This document shows positions 34,793 to 45,009 of a stretch of DNA of 64,000 nucleotides, piece by piece; position 1 is the first letter of the stretch, and each line of letters begins with the position of its first letter. The position numbers and the translations under genes were made by a program. The DNA comes from Azoarcus olearius (GTDB taxonomy: Bacteria > Pseudomonadota > Gammaproteobacteria > Burkholderiales > Rhodocyclaceae). Where the stretch lies: contig NZ_CP016210.1 of NCBI RefSeq assembly GCF_001682385.1, forward strand, positions 248,001-312,000. The letters are read 5' to 3'. The notes under the pieces were generated by a model. That model saw only the letters and a program-made list of their open reading frames with translations. It was not told the origin of the DNA and did not search any database.

Positions 34793-35824
34793 ATGAAAAA
34801 ACGCCAATTCAGCGCCTTGCTCGCCGGTCTTTGCGCCAGCGTCGCCCTCGGCCTGCCGCTGCCCGCCGCGGCCGCGCCGTACAAGGACGAGTACAAGCTG
34901 TCGACGGTGCTGGGCGAAGCCTTCCCGTGGGGCTGGGGCGCCAAGCGCTGGGCCGACCTCGTGGCCGAGAAGACCCAGGGCCGGATCAAGATCAAGGTCT
35001 ATCCGGGCACCTCGCTGGTGTCGGGCGACCAGACCAAGGAGTTCACGGCGCTGCGCCAGGGCATCATCGACATCGCGGTCGGCTCCACGATCAACTGGTC
35101 GCCGCAGGTGAAGGAACTCAACCTGTTCGCGCTGCCCTTCCTGATGCCCGACCACAAGGCGATCGACGCGCTGACCCACGGCCGCGTCGGCAAGAAGATG
35201 TTCGAACTGCTGGCCGAGCGCGACGTGGTGCCGCTGGCCTGGGGCGAGAACGGCTTCCGCGAGGTTTCCAACTCGAAGAAGCCGATCCGCACCCCGGACG
35301 ACCTGAAGGGCCTGAAGATGCGCGTGGTCGGTTCGCCGCTGTTCCTCGCCACCTTCAGCGCGCTCGGCGCCAATCCCACCCAGATGAGCTGGGCCGACGC
35401 CCAGCCCGCGATGGCGACCGGCGCGGTCGATGGCCAGGAGAACCCGCTCGGCGTGTTCAGCGCCGCCAAGCTGCATACCGTCGGCCAGAAGCACCTGACG
35501 CTGTGGGGCTACGTCGCCGATCCGCTGATCTTCGTGGTGAACAAGAACGTCTGGAACAGCTGGACGCCCGAAGACCAGAAGGCCGTGGCCGAAGCGGCCC
35601 AGCAGGCCGCCCGGGAAGAAATCGCCCGCGCCCGCGCCGGCATTTCGGCCGGCGACGATGCGCTGCTGAAGGAGATCGCGGCCAACGGCGTGACGGTGAC
35701 GACGCTGACCGAGGCCGAACGCGAGGGCTTCCGCAAGGCCACTGCCGGGGTCTACAAGGAATGGGCGGGCAAGGTCGGTGCCGAGCTGGTCAGGCAGGCC
35801 GAGGAAGACATCGCCAAGCGCTGA
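34793..35824 (+). CDS. TRAP transporter substrate-binding protein (DctP family)
   Basis: A 343-residue exported protein from the ATG at 34793 with GGAGA before it. The signal peptide ends near AAAAP. The mature protein shows the DctP pattern: YKLSTVLGEAFPWGWGAKRW, the RTPDDLKGLKMRV segment (its arginine normally binds the ligand carboxylate) and QENPLGVF. It captures an organic acid for the permease encoded next. The substrate cannot be told. A hairpin after its stop may keep its expression above that of the permeases. Confidence 0.94.
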   Translation: MKKRQFSALLAGLCASVALGLPLPAAAAPYKDEYKLSTVLGEAFPWGWGAKRWADLVAEKTQGRIKIKVYPGTSLVSGDQTKEFTALRQGIIDIAVGSTINWSPQVKELNLFALPFLMPDHKAIDALTHGRVGKKMFELLAERDVVPLAWGENGFREVSNSKKPIRTPDDLKGLKMRVVGSPLFLATFSALGANPTQMSWADAQPAMATGAVDGQENPLGVFSAAKLHTVGQKHLTLWGYVADPLIFVVNKNVWNSWTPEDQKAVAEAAQQAAREEIARARAGISAGDDALLKEIAANGVTVTTLTEAEREGFRKATAGVYKEWAGKVGAELVRQAEEDIAKR

Positions 35825-35866
35825 GCGGTCTCGGGCCGGCCCCCGCGCCGGCGCCGCCGTCCCCAT

Positions 35867-35905
35867 GCCGGGCAGTGCCGTGAGCGGTCTGCCCGGCTTC
35901 GTTTT
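35867..35905 (+). terminator. Intra-operon hairpin between TRAP binding protein and permease genes
   Basis: GCCGGGCAG (35867-35875) pairs perfectly with CTGCCCGGC (35889-35897), loop 13 bases, followed by TTCGTTTTGG. It looks like a partial terminator that would lower transcription into the membrane genes, a common arrangement for binding-protein operons. Confidence 0.6.
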
Positions 35906-35920
35906 GGAACACCCCTGACC

Positions 35921-36409
35921 ATGAATCCCGATCCTTCCGCCGACACGGCGGCCGAGGCGCCCGCGCCGCTGTCGCCCGAACAAATCCTGTGCGGCATCGC
36001 GATGGCGCTGATCGTGCTGATTTCGCTCGGCAACGTCGTCGCGCGCTATCTCACCTCGCAGTCCTTCGCGGCGACGGAGGAATTCTCGATCGCGCTGCTG
36101 CTGATCCTGTCCTTCCTCGGCTCCTCCACCGCGTTCGCGTTCGACCGCCATATCCGCGTGACCTTCTTCATCGAACGCCTGCCGCCGCGCTGGCGCCAGG
36201 GCGCGGAATGGCTCAGCTTCGTCGTCACCGCGGCGCTGTTCGGCTTCATCGCCTTCTACGCCGGGCGGCTGACCTGGGACCAGTACCGCTTCGAGGAGAC
36301 CTCGCCGGCGCTCGGGCTGCCGCAGTGGTGGTACACCGTGTGGATGCCGGCGCTGGCGGTGGTGATCGTGCTGCGCCTCGTGGTCACCCGGCTGGGAGCG
36401 CGCTCATGA
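35921..36409 (+). CDS. TRAP transporter small permease (DctQ family)
   Basis: A 162-residue protein with four membrane segments, e.g. ILCGIAMALIVLISLGNVVA and WLSFVVTAALFGFIAFYAGR. The segment AATEEFSIALLLILSFLGSS includes the conserved WxE/xEE-like charged pair of DctQ proteins. It forms the small membrane subunit. Its stop overlaps the start of the large permease (ATGA at 36406). Confidence 0.92.
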   Translation: MNPDPSADTAAEAPAPLSPEQILCGIAMALIVLISLGNVVARYLTSQSFAATEEFSIALLLILSFLGSSTAFAFDRHIRVTFFIERLPPRWRQGAEWLSFVVTAALFGFIAFYAGRLTWDQYRFEETSPALGLPQWWYTVWMPALAVVIVLRLVVTRLGARS

Positions 36410-37689
36410 CCGGCGTCGTACTGATCGGCCTGTTCCTGCTTGCGCTGGTGGCCGGGCTGCCGCTCGCCGTGGGCCTCGGGGTCGCCAGCATCGCGGTGCT
36501 CGCGCTGGCCGGCTTCGACCAGCTCGCGGTGCCCACCAACATCTACGCCGGCATCGCCAAGTACCCCTTGCTCGCGATCCCGATGTTCATCCTCGCCGGC
36601 ATGATTTTCGAGCGGTCCGGCGTCGCGTTGCGACTGGTGCGCTTCGTCACTGCGATGGTGGGCGAATGGACCGGCTCGCTGGCGGTGGTGGCGGTGCTGG
36701 TGTCGATGCTGCTGGGCGGCATCTCCGGCTCCGGCCCCGCCGATGCGGCGGCGGTGGCGGCGGTGATGCTGCCGTCGATGGTGGCGCGCGGCTATCCCAA
36801 GGGCTTCTCGGCGGGGTTGATCGCCGCCGCCGGTTCGACCGCGATCGTGATCCCGCCTTCGGTCGCCTTCATCGTCTATAGCGTGATGGTGCCGGCGGCG
36901 ACGGTGCCGGCGCTGTTCGCCGCGGGGCTCTTCCCGGGCATGATCGCCGCGCTGTGCCTGCTGATTCCGGCGGTGCTCATCAGCCGCAAGTACGGTTTCG
37001 GGCGCGATTACCGCGCCGAGCGGCCGCCGCTGGGCAAGAGCTTCGTCGATGCAATCTGGGGCCTGCTGGCGCCGGTCATCATCCTCGGCGGCCTGCGCGC
37101 CGGCATCTTCACCCCCACCGAGGCCGCGGTGGTGGCGGTGGCCTACGGCATCTTCGTCGGCATGGTGGTGTACCGCACGATCACGCCGAAAACGCTGTTC
37201 CGCCTGCTGGTGGATGCCGGCGAGCTGTCGGCGGTGGTGATGATGATCATCGGCGTGGCGTCGGTGTTCGCGTGGGCGGGCAACACGCTCGGCATCTTCG
37301 ATGCGGCGGCCAAGGCGCTGGTGGAGATGCACCCGGGACACTGGGGGATGCTGCTGTCGGTCAACCTGCTGCTGCTGGTGGCGGGGATGTTCCTCGACGC
37401 GGTGTCGATCTTCCTGATCCTGCTGCCGCTGCTGGTGCCGATTGCGCTCGCGATGGGCTGGGACCTGGTGTGGTTCGGCGTGATGATGACGATCAACCTC
37501 GCCATCGGCCAGTTCACGCCGCCGATGGCGCTGTCGCTGATGATCACCTCGCGCATCGCCGGCATCGGCATCGAGCAGACCTTCCGCTGGGTGATCTGGT
37601 TCGTGCTGGCGATGGGCGCCGGGCTGGCGGCGATGGTGGTGTTTCCGGAACTGGCGCTGTGGTTGCCGCGCCGGCTGGGCTACGTGTAG
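36406..37689 (+). CDS. TRAP transporter large permease (DctM family)
   Basis: A 427-residue protein of normal DctM length with about 12 hydrophobic segments. Family patterns seen are KYPLLAIPMFILAGMIFERSG, SGSGPADAAAVAAVMLPSM and the FTPTEAAVVAVAYG segment near the middle. It carries the substrate with sodium or proton coupling, as known for TRAP systems. It is translationally coupled to the DctQ gene and ends 29 bases before the convergent TetR gene. Confidence 0.95.
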   Translation: MTGVVLIGLFLLALVAGLPLAVGLGVASIAVLALAGFDQLAVPTNIYAGIAKYPLLAIPMFILAGMIFERSGVALRLVRFVTAMVGEWTGSLAVVAVLVSMLLGGISGSGPADAAAVAAVMLPSMVARGYPKGFSAGLIAAAGSTAIVIPPSVAFIVYSVMVPAATVPALFAAGLFPGMIAALCLLIPAVLISRKYGFGRDYRAERPPLGKSFVDAIWGLLAPVIILGGLRAGIFTPTEAAVVAVAYGIFVGMVVYRTITPKTLFRLLVDAGELSAVVMMIIGVASVFAWAGNTLGIFDAAAKALVEMHPGHWGMLLSVNLLLLVAGMFLDAVSIFLILLPLLVPIALAMGWDLVWFGVMMTINLAIGQFTPPMALSLMITSRIAGIGIEQTFRWVIWFVLAMGAGLAAMVVFPELALWLPRRLGYV

Positions 37690-37717
37690 GCGCGGCGGAT
37701 CGAAGCGGACGGGGCGC

Positions 37718-38362
37718 TCAGTGCGGCGCCTCGCCCGGTGCAGGTGCAACCAGCGCGTCGGTGATGATGAAGCGGATCACGCGCTGGAACATGCGGATCA
37801 CCGTGTCCTGCTCGAGCTCGGGGTTGCGCACGCTGCGGATCATCAGCCCGCCGAACATCGCGGCGAGGACTTCGGTGAGCCCGGCGATGGCCGCCTCGTC
37901 GTCGCGGTGGCCGCAGTTGGCGCGCATCGCACGCAGGGTTTCGGCCAGGCTGTCGCGGCACGTCGCGTCGGCCTGACGCACGATCTCGGCCACGCGCGGA
38001 TTGCGCGAGGCTTCGGCCACGATTTCCAGCTTCAGGCCCACGCTGGCGGGGTCGAGGTTGTCGCGCACGCCTTCGGCCGCGCGCTCGATCATCGCTTCCA
38101 GCACGTCGCGCGCGGAACGCATTTCGGCGGTCAGGGTCAGCAGACGTTCGAGATCCTGCTCGACGATCGCCGCGATGATCGCTTCCTTGTTATCAAAGTA
38201 GTGATAAATGTGCCCGGCGCTCATGCCGGCCGCCTTGGAAATCTGCGCGATGCTGGCGCCGTGAAAGCCATGGGCGCGGAAACAGGCCACGGCGGCGTCC
38301 AGGATCTGGGCGCGGCGCGCCTCGGCGCGCGGTGCGTCAACAGGGCTGCGGTCGGCGGTCAT
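37718..38362 (-). CDS. TetR/AcrR family repressor of the adjacent RND pump
   Basis: A 214-residue protein from the ATG at 38362. The N-terminal TetR domain holds the helix-turn-helix at about residues 37-56 (SIAQISKAAGMSAGHIYHYF), followed by the usual NKEAIIAAI. The C-terminal ligand-binding domain is typical of AcrR-like regulators. It is divergent from the adaptor gene of a drug-efflux pump, and two copies of a TAGAA-type palindrome lie over the pump promoter, so repression of that operon is very likely. The ligand is unknown. Confidence 0.92.
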   Translation of the reverse strand: MTADRSPVDAPRAEARRAQILDAAVACFRAHGFHGASIAQISKAAGMSAGHIYHYFDNKEAIIAAIVEQDLERLLTLTAEMRSARDVLEAMIERAAEGVRDNLDPASVGLKLEIVAEASRNPRVAEIVRQADATCRDSLAETLRAMRANCGHRDDEAAIAGLTEVLAAMFGGLMIRSVRNPELEQDTVIRMFQRVIRFIITDALVAPAPGEAPH

Positions 38363-38395
38363 GAGGGTCTCCGTAATGCGGGTGCGATGACGATC

Positions 38396-38424
38396 TTGCA
38401 CTGCAATAGAGCCTAACATAGAAT
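38396..38424 (+). promoter_or_regulatory. Sigma-70-type promoter of the RND drug-efflux operon
   Basis: TTGCAC (38396-38401), 17 bases, TAGAAT (38419-38424). The -10 box overlaps the first operator copy, which explains how the TetR protein could block transcription. Confidence 0.65.
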
Positions 38425-38452
38425 GAGCGTTCAATCTAGAACGAACGTTCTA
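38419..38452. promoter_or_regulatory. Tandem TetR-type operator
   Basis: TAGAATGAGCGTTCAA (38419-38434) and TAGAACGAACGTTCTA (38437-38452) are imperfect copies with an 18-base centre spacing. The second is a palindrome with arms TAGAAC/GTTCTA. They lie between the repressor gene and the pump genes and overlap the pump promoter. Confidence 0.7.
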
Positions 38453-38575
38453 TTTCAAAAGTAAATAGTCCGGTGAGCTTCGCGGCGCGCCGGACGCAGA
38501 ACAACCCGTCGTGTGCGGGTGTTTCCGTTGCCGCGGAAGCGCCTGCCCCGGCCATCCAACCGACAGAGGCTATCG

Positions 38576-39778
38576 ATGCAGACCCCTCCCTCCCTGCTGT
38601 TAAAGCCACTCGCCGTCCTCGTCGCCGCCGCGCTGCTGCTCACCGCCTGCGGCGGTCAGCAGGCACCGGCCGGTGCCCCGCCGGGCGGCGGCGCGCCCAC
38701 CGTGGGCGTGGTGAAGGTGCAATCCGAGGCGGTGGCGCTGACCACCGAGTTGCCGGGCCGCACCGCGCCTTACCAGATCGCCGAAGTGCGCCCGCAGGTC
38801 ACCGGCATCGTCAAGAAGCGCGCTTTCCGTGAAGGCAGCGAGGTCAAGGGCGGCGAGCTGCTGTACCAGATCGACCCCGCCACCTATCAGGCTGCTTACG
38901 ACAGCGCCAAGGCCAGCCTGGCGCGTGCCGAAGCCAATCTGTACACCGCCAAGCTGAAGGGCGAGCGCTATGCCGACCTGAGCCAGATCAACGCGATCAG
39001 CAAGCAGGCCAACGACGACGCGGTGGCCGCGCTGAAGCAGGCCGAGGCCGACGTGGCGGCGGCGCGCGCGGCGGTGGACAAGGCCCGTATCGACCTCGAG
39101 TTCACGCGCGTCAGCGCCCCCATCCCGGGCCGCATCGGGCGTTCGTCGGTGACCGCCGGCGCCCTCGTCACCGCCAATCAGGCCGATCCGCTCGCCACCG
39201 TGCAGCAGCTCGATCCGATCTATGTGGACGTCACCCAGTCCAGCGCCGAACTGCTCGCGCTGCGCCGCAGCCTGGCCGAAGGCAAGCTGCAGCGCGCCGG
39301 CGACAACGCCGCCCGCGTGCAGCTGGTGATGGAAGACGGCAGCCTCTATCCGGCCGAAGGCAAGCTCGAGTTCTCCGAAGTCTCGGTCGATACCGGCACC
39401 GGCAGCGTGGTCCTGCGCGCGGTGTTCCCCAACCCCAAGAACGACCTGCTGCCCGGCATGTACGTGCGCGCCCGCTTCGCCCAGGGCGTGCGCCAGGACG
39501 CGGTGCTGGTGCCGCACGCTGGTGTGACCCGCGACGCGCGCGGCAACGCGGTGGTGATGGTGGTCAACGGCGACAACAAGGTCGAGGCCCGCCAGGTGCG
39601 CGCCGAGCAGGCGCTGGCCGACAAGTGGGTGGTGAGCGAAGGCCTCGCCGCCGGCGACCGCGTGATCGTCGAAGGGCTGCAGAAGGTGCGGCCGGGGGCG
39701 GACGTGCAGGTTCAGGAGGTCGGTGCCGCCGCGCCGCAAGCCGCTGCGGCCGCGCCGACCGCCGCGGCCGCCAAGTGA
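38576..39778 (+). CDS. RND efflux periplasmic adaptor, AcrA/MexA type lipoprotein
   Basis: A 400-residue adaptor from the ATG at 38576 (AGAGG upstream). A lipobox LLTAC gives lipid-modified Cys25. Then follow beta-barrel and lipoyl parts (GRTAPYQIAEVRPQVTGIVK and FTRVSAPIPGRIGRSSVTAG), a coiled hairpin (about 105-175) and an Ala-rich tail. It bridges the AcrB-type pump and the OprM-type channel encoded next. Control is by the divergent TetR gene. Confidence 0.95.
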   Translation: MQTPPSLLLKPLAVLVAAALLLTACGGQQAPAGAPPGGGAPTVGVVKVQSEAVALTTELPGRTAPYQIAEVRPQVTGIVKKRAFREGSEVKGGELLYQIDPATYQAAYDSAKASLARAEANLYTAKLKGERYADLSQINAISKQANDDAVAALKQAEADVAAARAAVDKARIDLEFTRVSAPIPGRIGRSSVTAGALVTANQADPLATVQQLDPIYVDVTQSSAELLALRRSLAEGKLQRAGDNAARVQLVMEDGSLYPAEGKLEFSEVSVDTGTGSVVLRAVFPNPKNDLLPGMYVRARFAQGVRQDAVLVPHAGVTRDARGNAVVMVVNGDNKVEARQVRAEQALADKWVVSEGLAAGDRVIVEGLQKVRPGADVQVQEVGAAAPQAAAAAPTAAAAK

Positions 39779-39789
39779 GGAGCTGAGCC

Positions 39790-42700
39790 ATGGCCCGTTT
39801 CTTCATCGACCGCCCCATCTTCGCGTGGGTGGTCGCGATCGTCATCATGCTCGCCGGCGCGCTCTCCATCCTGAGCCTGCCGGTGTCGCAGTACCCCGCG
39901 ATCGCGCCGCCACAGATCGCGATCAACGCCACCTATCCGGGTGCCACCGCGAAGGCGGTGGAGGACTCCGTGACCCAGGTCATCGAACAGAAGATGACCG
40001 GGCTGGACAACCTGCTGTACATGAACTCGACCTCCGACTCCTACGGTCGCGTCACCGTCACGCTCACGTTCAACGCCGGCACCAACCCCGACATCGCCCA
40101 GGTGCAGGTTCAGAACAAGCTGCAGACGGCGCTGCCGCTGCTGCCGCAGGCGGTGCAGCAGCAGGGCGTGCAGGTGGCGAAATCCACCCGCAACTTCCTG
40201 ATGGTGCTCGGCTTCGTCTCCAGGGACGGCAGCCAGAGCGCGAACGACCTGTCGGACTTCCTTGCCTCCACCGTGCAGGACCCGCTGTCGCGCGTCACCG
40301 GCGTGGGCGAGGTGCAGGTGTTCGGCTCGCAGTACGCGATGCGGGTGTGGCTCGACCCGGCCAAGCTCAACAACTACAAGTTGATGCCCTCGGACGTGCG
40401 CAGCGCGCTCGAAGCGCAGAACACCCAGGTGTCGGCCGGCCAGCTGGGCGGCACGCCGGCGCTGCCGGGGCAGGGCTTCACCGCCTCGATCACCGCGCAG
40501 AGCCGCCTGCAGACCGCCGAACAGTTCGAGAACATCCTGCTGAAGTCGTCCGCGCAGGGCGGCGAGGTGCGGCTGCGCGACGTCGCGCGGGTCGAGGTCG
40601 GCGCGCAGGACTACGGCTTCACCGCGCGCTACAACGGCAAGCCGGCCGCCGGCATCGGCATCAAGCTGGCCGCCGGTTCCAACGCGCTCGACACCGCGAA
40701 GGCGGTGCGCAAGGCGATCGACGGCATGTCGCGCTACTTCCCCGCCGGGGTCGAGGTGGTCACGCCGTACGACACCACGCCCTTTGTCCGCCTCTCGATC
40801 GAGGAAGTGGTGAAGACGCTGGTGGAAGCCATCGTGCTGGTCTTCCTGGTGATGTTCCTGTTCCTGCAGAACCTGCGTGCGACGCTGATCCCGACGATCG
40901 CGGTGCCGGTGGTGCTGCTCGGCACCTTCGGCCTGATGGCGGCGTTCGGCTTCTCGATCAACACGCTGACGATGTTCGGCGTGGTGCTCGCGATCGGCCT
41001 GCTGGTGGATGACGCCATCGTCGTGGTCGAGAACGTCGAGCGCATCATGACCGAGGAAGGCCTGTCGCCGCGCGAGGCGACGCGCAAGTCGATGGGCCAG
41101 ATCACCGGCGCGCTGATCGGCATCGGTCTGGTGCTGTCGGCGGTGTTCGTGCCGATGGCCTTCTTCGGCGGCTCCACCGGGGTCATCTACCGCCAGTTCT
41201 CGATCACCATCGTCTCGGCGATGGCGCTGTCGGTGCTGGTGGCGATCGTATTCACCCCGGCGCTGTGCGCCACCATGCTGAAGCCGGTCGAAAAGGGCCA
41301 CGACCACTCCGAAGGGGGCTGGTTCTCCGGCTTCTTCCGCTGGTTCAACCGCATGTTCGCGCGCAACACCACGCGCTACGAATCGGCGGTGGGCGGCATC
41401 CTGCGCCGCAGCGGCCGCTTCCTGCTGATCTACGCGCTCATCGTGGGCGTGCTCGCCTTCCTGTTCCTGCGCATGCCCACCTCCTTCCTGCCGGAAGAAG
41501 ACCAGGGGGTGATGTTCACCCAGGTCATGCTGCCGGCCGGCGCCACGCAGGAGCGCACGATCGAGGTGCTGAAGAAGGTCGAGAACCACTTCCTGGAAGG
41601 CGAGAAGGACTACGCCAAGTCCATCTTCACCGTGGCCGGCTTCAGCTTTGCCGGTAGCGGCCAGAACATGGCGATCGGCTTCGTCCATCTGCGCGACTGG
41701 GACGAGCGCAAGGGCCCGGCCGGCAACGTCAAGGCGGTGGCAGGGCGGGCGATGGCCGCGTTCTCGCAGATCCGCGAAGCGATGGTGTTCGCCTTCGTGC
41801 CGCCGGCGGTGCTGGAACTGGGCACCTCGAACGGTTTCGACGTGCAGCTGCAGGATCGCTCCGGCCTCGGCCACGACGCGCTGATCGCGGCCCGCAACCA
41901 GTTCCTCGGCATGGCCGCGCAGGACAAGCGCCTGGTGGCGGTACGTCCCAACGGCCAGGAAGACATGCAGGAGTACGTGCTCGACATCGACCATGCCAAG
42001 GCCGGCGCGCTCGGGGTGTCGGTCAGCGACATCAACGCGACGCTGTCCACCGCGTGGGGCGGCGTGTACGTCAATGACTTCCTCGACCGCGGCCGGATCA
42101 AGAAGGTCTATCTGCAGTCGCAGGCCGAGGGCCGCATGCGGCCGGAAGACCTGACCAAGTGGTACGTGCGCAACAAGGCCGGCGAGATGGTGCCGCTGTC
42201 CGCGTTCGCGTCCGGCCACTGGGCCTTCGGCTCGCCGCGGCTGGAGCGCTACAACGGCCAGTCCTCGGTGGAAGTCCTCGGCCAGGGCGCGCCGGGGGTG
42301 TCGTCAGGCGACGCGATGGCCGCGGTGGAGGAGATCATCGCCAAGCTGCCGCCGGGGATCGGCTACGAATGGACCGGCACCTCTTACGAGGAACGCCGTT
42401 CCGGCTCGCAGGCACCGGCGCTGTACGCGTTGTCGCTGATCGTGGTCTTCCTGTGTCTCGCCGCGCTGTACGAGAGCTGGTCGGTGCCGTTCGCGGTGAT
42501 GCTGGTGGTACCGCTCGGCGTGCTCGGCGCCATCGTGGCCGCCACCGGACGCGGACTGTCGAACGACGTCTACTTCCAGGTCGGCCTGCTCGCCACCATC
42601 GGCCTGTCGGCCAAGAACGCGATCCTGATCGTGGAGTTCGCCAAGGAGCAGATGGAGAAGGAAGGCAAGGCGCTGATCGACGCCACGCTGGAGGCGGTGC

Positions 42701-42948
42701 GGATGCGTCTGCGCCCGATCCTGATGACCTCGCTCGCGTTCGGCCTCGGCGTGCTGCCGCTGGCGGTGGCCACCGGCGCGGGCTCGGGCAGCCAGAACGC
42801 GATCGGCACCGGCGTGCTCGGCGGTACCATCTTCGCCACCGTGCTCGGCATCTTCTTCATCCCGTTGTTCTACGTCGCGATCAAGCGCATCTTCAAGGAC
42901 AAGCCGGCCGCCGATGCGGCGCCGCTCGCCGTCCAGGAGGCACGATGA
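39790..42948 (+). CDS. RND multidrug efflux pump, AcrB/MexB (HAE1) type
   Basis: A full-length 1052-residue HAE1 transporter: start [17 protein letters not shown], porter and docking domains, 12 membrane segments, and the proton-relay segment [17 protein letters not shown] (about residues 403-419) with the two aspartates. The C-terminal half has [18 protein letters not shown] and [13 protein letters not shown]. It expels hydrophobic drugs, dyes or solvents using proton influx; the natural substrate is unknown. Confidence 0.97.
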   Translation: MARFFIDRPIFAWVVAIVIMLAGALSILSLPVSQYPAIAPPQIAINATYPGATAKAVEDSVTQVIEQKMTGLDNLLYMNSTSDSYGRVTVTLTFNAGTNPDIAQVQVQNKLQTALPLLPQAVQQQGVQVAKSTRNFLMVLGFVSRDGSQSANDLSDFLASTVQDPLSRVTGVGEVQVFGSQYAMRVWLDPAKLNNYKLMPSDVRSALEAQNTQVSAGQLGGTPALPGQGFTASITAQSRLQTAEQFENILLKSSAQGGEVRLRDVARVEVGAQDYGFTARYNGKPAAGIGIKLAAGSNALDTAKAVRKAIDGMSRYFPAGVEVVTPYDTTPFVRLSIEEVVKTLVEAIVLVFLVMFLFLQNLRATLIPTIAVPVVLLGTFGLMAAFGFSINTLTMFGVVLAIGLLVDDAIVVVENVERIMTEEGLSPREATRKSMGQITGALIGIGLVLSAVFVPMAFFGGSTGVIYRQFSITIVSAMALSVLVAIVFTPALCATMLKPVEKGHDHSEGGWFSGFFRWFNRMFARNTTRYESAVGGILRRSGRFLLIYALIVGVLAFLFLRMPTSFLPEEDQGVMFTQVMLPAGATQERTIEVLKKVENHFLEGEKDYAKSIFTVAGFSFAGSGQNMAIGFVHLRDWDERKGPAGNVKAVAGRAMAAFSQIREAMVFAFVPPAVLELGTSNGFDVQLQDRSGLGHDALIAARNQFLGMAAQDKRLVAVRPNGQEDMQEYVLDIDHAKAGALGVSVSDINATLSTAWGGVYVNDFLDRGRIKKVYLQSQAEGRMRPEDLTKWYVRNKAGEMVPLSAFASGHWAFGSPRLERYNGQSSVEVLGQGAPGVSSGDAMAAVEEIIAKLPPGIGYEWTGTSYEERRSGSQAPALYALSLIVVFLCLAALYESWSVPFAVMLVVPLGVLGAIVAATGRGLSNDVYFQVGLLATIGLSAKNAILIVEFAKEQMEKEGKALIDATLEAVRMRLRPILMTSLAFGLGVLPLAVATGAGSGSQNAIGTGVLGGTIFATVLGIFFIPLFYVAIKRIFKDKPAADAAPLAVQEAR

Positions 42949-44366
42949 CCATGTCTTACCCCATGCCGCTCAAGACCCTCGCGGTCGCGCTCGCCGCGGC
43001 GTCCCTCGGTGCCTGCTCCACGCTGGCGCCGGATTACGAACGCCCGGCGGCGCCGGTGGCCGCCGCGTGGCCGGCCGAGCCGGCGCAACCCGCGGCCGGC
43101 ACGCCCTCGGCCGACGCGGTGGCGTGGCGCAGCTTCTTCGCCGACGAGCGCCTGCGCCAGGTGGTGGATCTGGCGCTGGCCAACAACCGCGACCTGCGCG
43201 TGTCCGCCCTCAACATCGAGCGCGCCCGCGCGCTGTACCAGATCCAGCGCGCCGAGCTGGTGCCGTGGATCGGCGTTGGCGGCGGCCAGAGCGCGCAGCG
43301 CCTGCCCGCCGACCTGACCCAGCGTGGCGAGCCCACGATCAGCCGCCAGTACAGCGCCACCGTCGGCTTCTCCTCCTACGAGCTGGACTTCTTCGGTCGC
43401 ATCCGCAGCCTGCGTGACGCGGCGCTGGAGCAATACCTCGCCACCGAGGACGCCCGCCGCAGCGCCCAGATCAGCCTGGTGGCGGAGGCCGCCAACGCGT
43501 GGCTGACGCTGGCCGCCGACCGCGAGCGGCTGGATCTTGCCCGCCGTACCTACGAAACCCAGCAGCAGTCCTACGAGCTGACCAAGAAGAGCTTCGACTT
43601 CGGCGCGGTATCGGCGATCGACCTGCGTCAGGCGCAGACCGCGCGCGAGAGCGCCCGGGCGGACCTCGCCGCCTACACCACCCAGGTCGCACGCGACATC
43701 AACGCGCTCAACCTGGTGGCGGGCGCCGCCGTGCCCGACGAACTGCTGCCCACCGCGCTGACGGACAAGGTCAGCGCGGTCGGCGACCTGCCCGCCGGGC
43801 TGCCGTCCGAGGTGCTGGTCAGCCGGCCGGACATCCTCGCCGCCGAACGCCAGCTGCGCGCGGCCTACGCCAACATCGGCGCCGCGCGCGCCGCCTTCTT
43901 CCCCAGCATCACGCTGACTGCCGCCGCCGGCACCGCGAGCGCGTCGCTCGAAGGCTTGTTCAAGGCCGGCTCCGGCACCTGGAGTTTCGCGCCGCAGATC
44001 AACCTGCCGATCTTCCAGGGCGGGCGCCTGCTCGCCAGCCTGCAGGTGGCCAAGGTGGACCGCGAGATCGCGGTGGCGGACTACGAGAAGGCGATCCAGA
44101 GCGCCTTCCGCGAGGTTGCCGATGCGCTGGCCGAACGCGCCAATGTGGGCGAGGAACTCGACGCGCGGCGGGCGCTGGTGGAGGCCACCGCCGAAACCTA
44201 CCGCCTGTCCGAGGCGCGCTACCGCAGCGGGGTCGACAGCTACCTCGGCCTGCTCGACGCGCAGCGCACGCTGTACAGCGCGGAGCAGGGCCTGATCTCG
44301 GTGCGGCTGGCGGACGCCGCCAACCGCGTCGCGCTCTACCGCGTGCTGGGCGGCGGCGCGCAGTAA
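42945..44366 (+). CDS. Outer-membrane efflux lipoprotein, OprM/NodT type
   Basis: A 473-residue protein from the ATG at 42945, overlapping the pump stop and preceded by CAGGAGG. The signal peptide has a lipobox SLGAC (Cys24). Two OEP repeats follow, with the family marks [20 protein letters not shown] and [21 protein letters not shown]. It forms the outer-membrane channel of the tripartite pump. A terminator follows 15 bases after the stop. Confidence 0.96.
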   Translation: MTMSYPMPLKTLAVALAAASLGACSTLAPDYERPAAPVAAAWPAEPAQPAAGTPSADAVAWRSFFADERLRQVVDLALANNRDLRVSALNIERARALYQIQRAELVPWIGVGGGQSAQRLPADLTQRGEPTISRQYSATVGFSSYELDFFGRIRSLRDAALEQYLATEDARRSAQISLVAEAANAWLTLAADRERLDLARRTYETQQQSYELTKKSFDFGAVSAIDLRQAQTARESARADLAAYTTQVARDINALNLVAGAAVPDELLPTALTDKVSAVGDLPAGLPSEVLVSRPDILAAERQLRAAYANIGAARAAFFPSITLTAAAGTASASLEGLFKAGSGTWSFAPQINLPIFQGGRLLASLQVAKVDREIAVADYEKAIQSAFREVADALAERANVGEELDARRALVEATAETYRLSEARYRSGVDSYLGLLDAQRTLYSAEQGLISVRLADAANRVALYRVLGGGAQ

Positions 44367-44381
44367 GGCCGCCGGCCCAGG

Positions 44382-44424
44382 AACAGGGGCGTCGCGCGCA
44401 AGCCGGCGCCCCTGTTTGTTTTGG
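44382..44424 (+). terminator. Rho-independent terminator after the drug-efflux operon
   Basis: AACAGGGGCG (44382-44391) pairs with CGCCCCTGTT (44407-44416), loop 15 bases, followed by TGTTTTGG. It ends the adaptor-pump-channel operon. Confidence 0.75.
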
Positions 44425-44443
44425 GCGGCGCCGTTCGCGCCGC

Positions 44444-44452
44444 TGCTAGAAT
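44444..44452 (+). promoter_or_regulatory. Extended -10 element before bacterioferritin gene
   Basis: TGCTAGAAT contains TG, one base, then TAGAAT, an extended -10 form, 72 bases before the bfr start. The -35 region is weak (TTGGGC with 20-base spacing). No Fur-type box is evident. Confidence 0.4.
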
Positions 44453-44523
44453 GCCGCGCATGCCGGCCCCGCCTGGAGGCGCCGGCTACCCTCCACATCC
44501 TGAATAGCCATCGGAGCCTCGCC

Positions 44524-45009
44524 ATGAAGGGAAAAACCCCGGTCATCTCCGCACTCAACGCCCTGCTGGTCGATGAACTCGCCGCGCGCGACCAGTACTT
44601 CATCCACAGCCGCATGCTCGCCGAATGGGGCCTGCACCACGCCGCCGAGCGCATTGCGCACGAGATGGAGGACGAGACCCAGCACGCCTCCGACCTCATC
44701 TGCCGCATCCTCTTCCTCGAAGGCATCCCGGCGATGACGCCGGCCGCGATCACGGTCGGCGCCGACCTGCCCGACATCTTCGCGAAGGACCTCGCGGTCG
44801 AATACAAGGTGGTCGACAACCTGCGTGCCGCCATGGCGCTGTGCGAGGCCGAGCAGGACTACGTCACCCGCGACATCCTGCTGAAGATGCTGGCCGATAC
44901 CGAGGAAGACCATGCCCACTGGCTCGAACAGCAGCTGCGCCTGATCAGCCTCGTCGGCCTGCAGAACTACCTGCAGTCGCAGATGAAGACCGGCACCCCG
45001 GGCAGCTGA
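44524..45009 (+). CDS. bfr: Bacterioferritin (lacking the heme-ligand methionine)
   Basis: A 161-residue ferritin-like protein of bacterioferritin length. The diiron ferroxidase ligands are all present: Glu18, Glu51, His54, Glu93, Glu126 and His129 (numbering by this sequence). The residue that in heme-binding bacterioferritins is Met52 is threonine (EDETQHAS), so each subunit pair may not bind heme in the usual way. It stores iron as ferric mineral in the cytosol. Some organisms have two subunit types, one without Met52; whether another bfr exists is outside this window. Confidence 0.93.
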   Translation: MKGKTPVISALNALLVDELAARDQYFIHSRMLAEWGLHHAAERIAHEMEDETQHASDLICRILFLEGIPAMTPAAITVGADLPDIFAKDLAVEYKVVDNLRAAMALCEAEQDYVTRDILLKMLADTEEDHAHWLEQQLRLISLVGLQNYLQSQMKTGTPGS

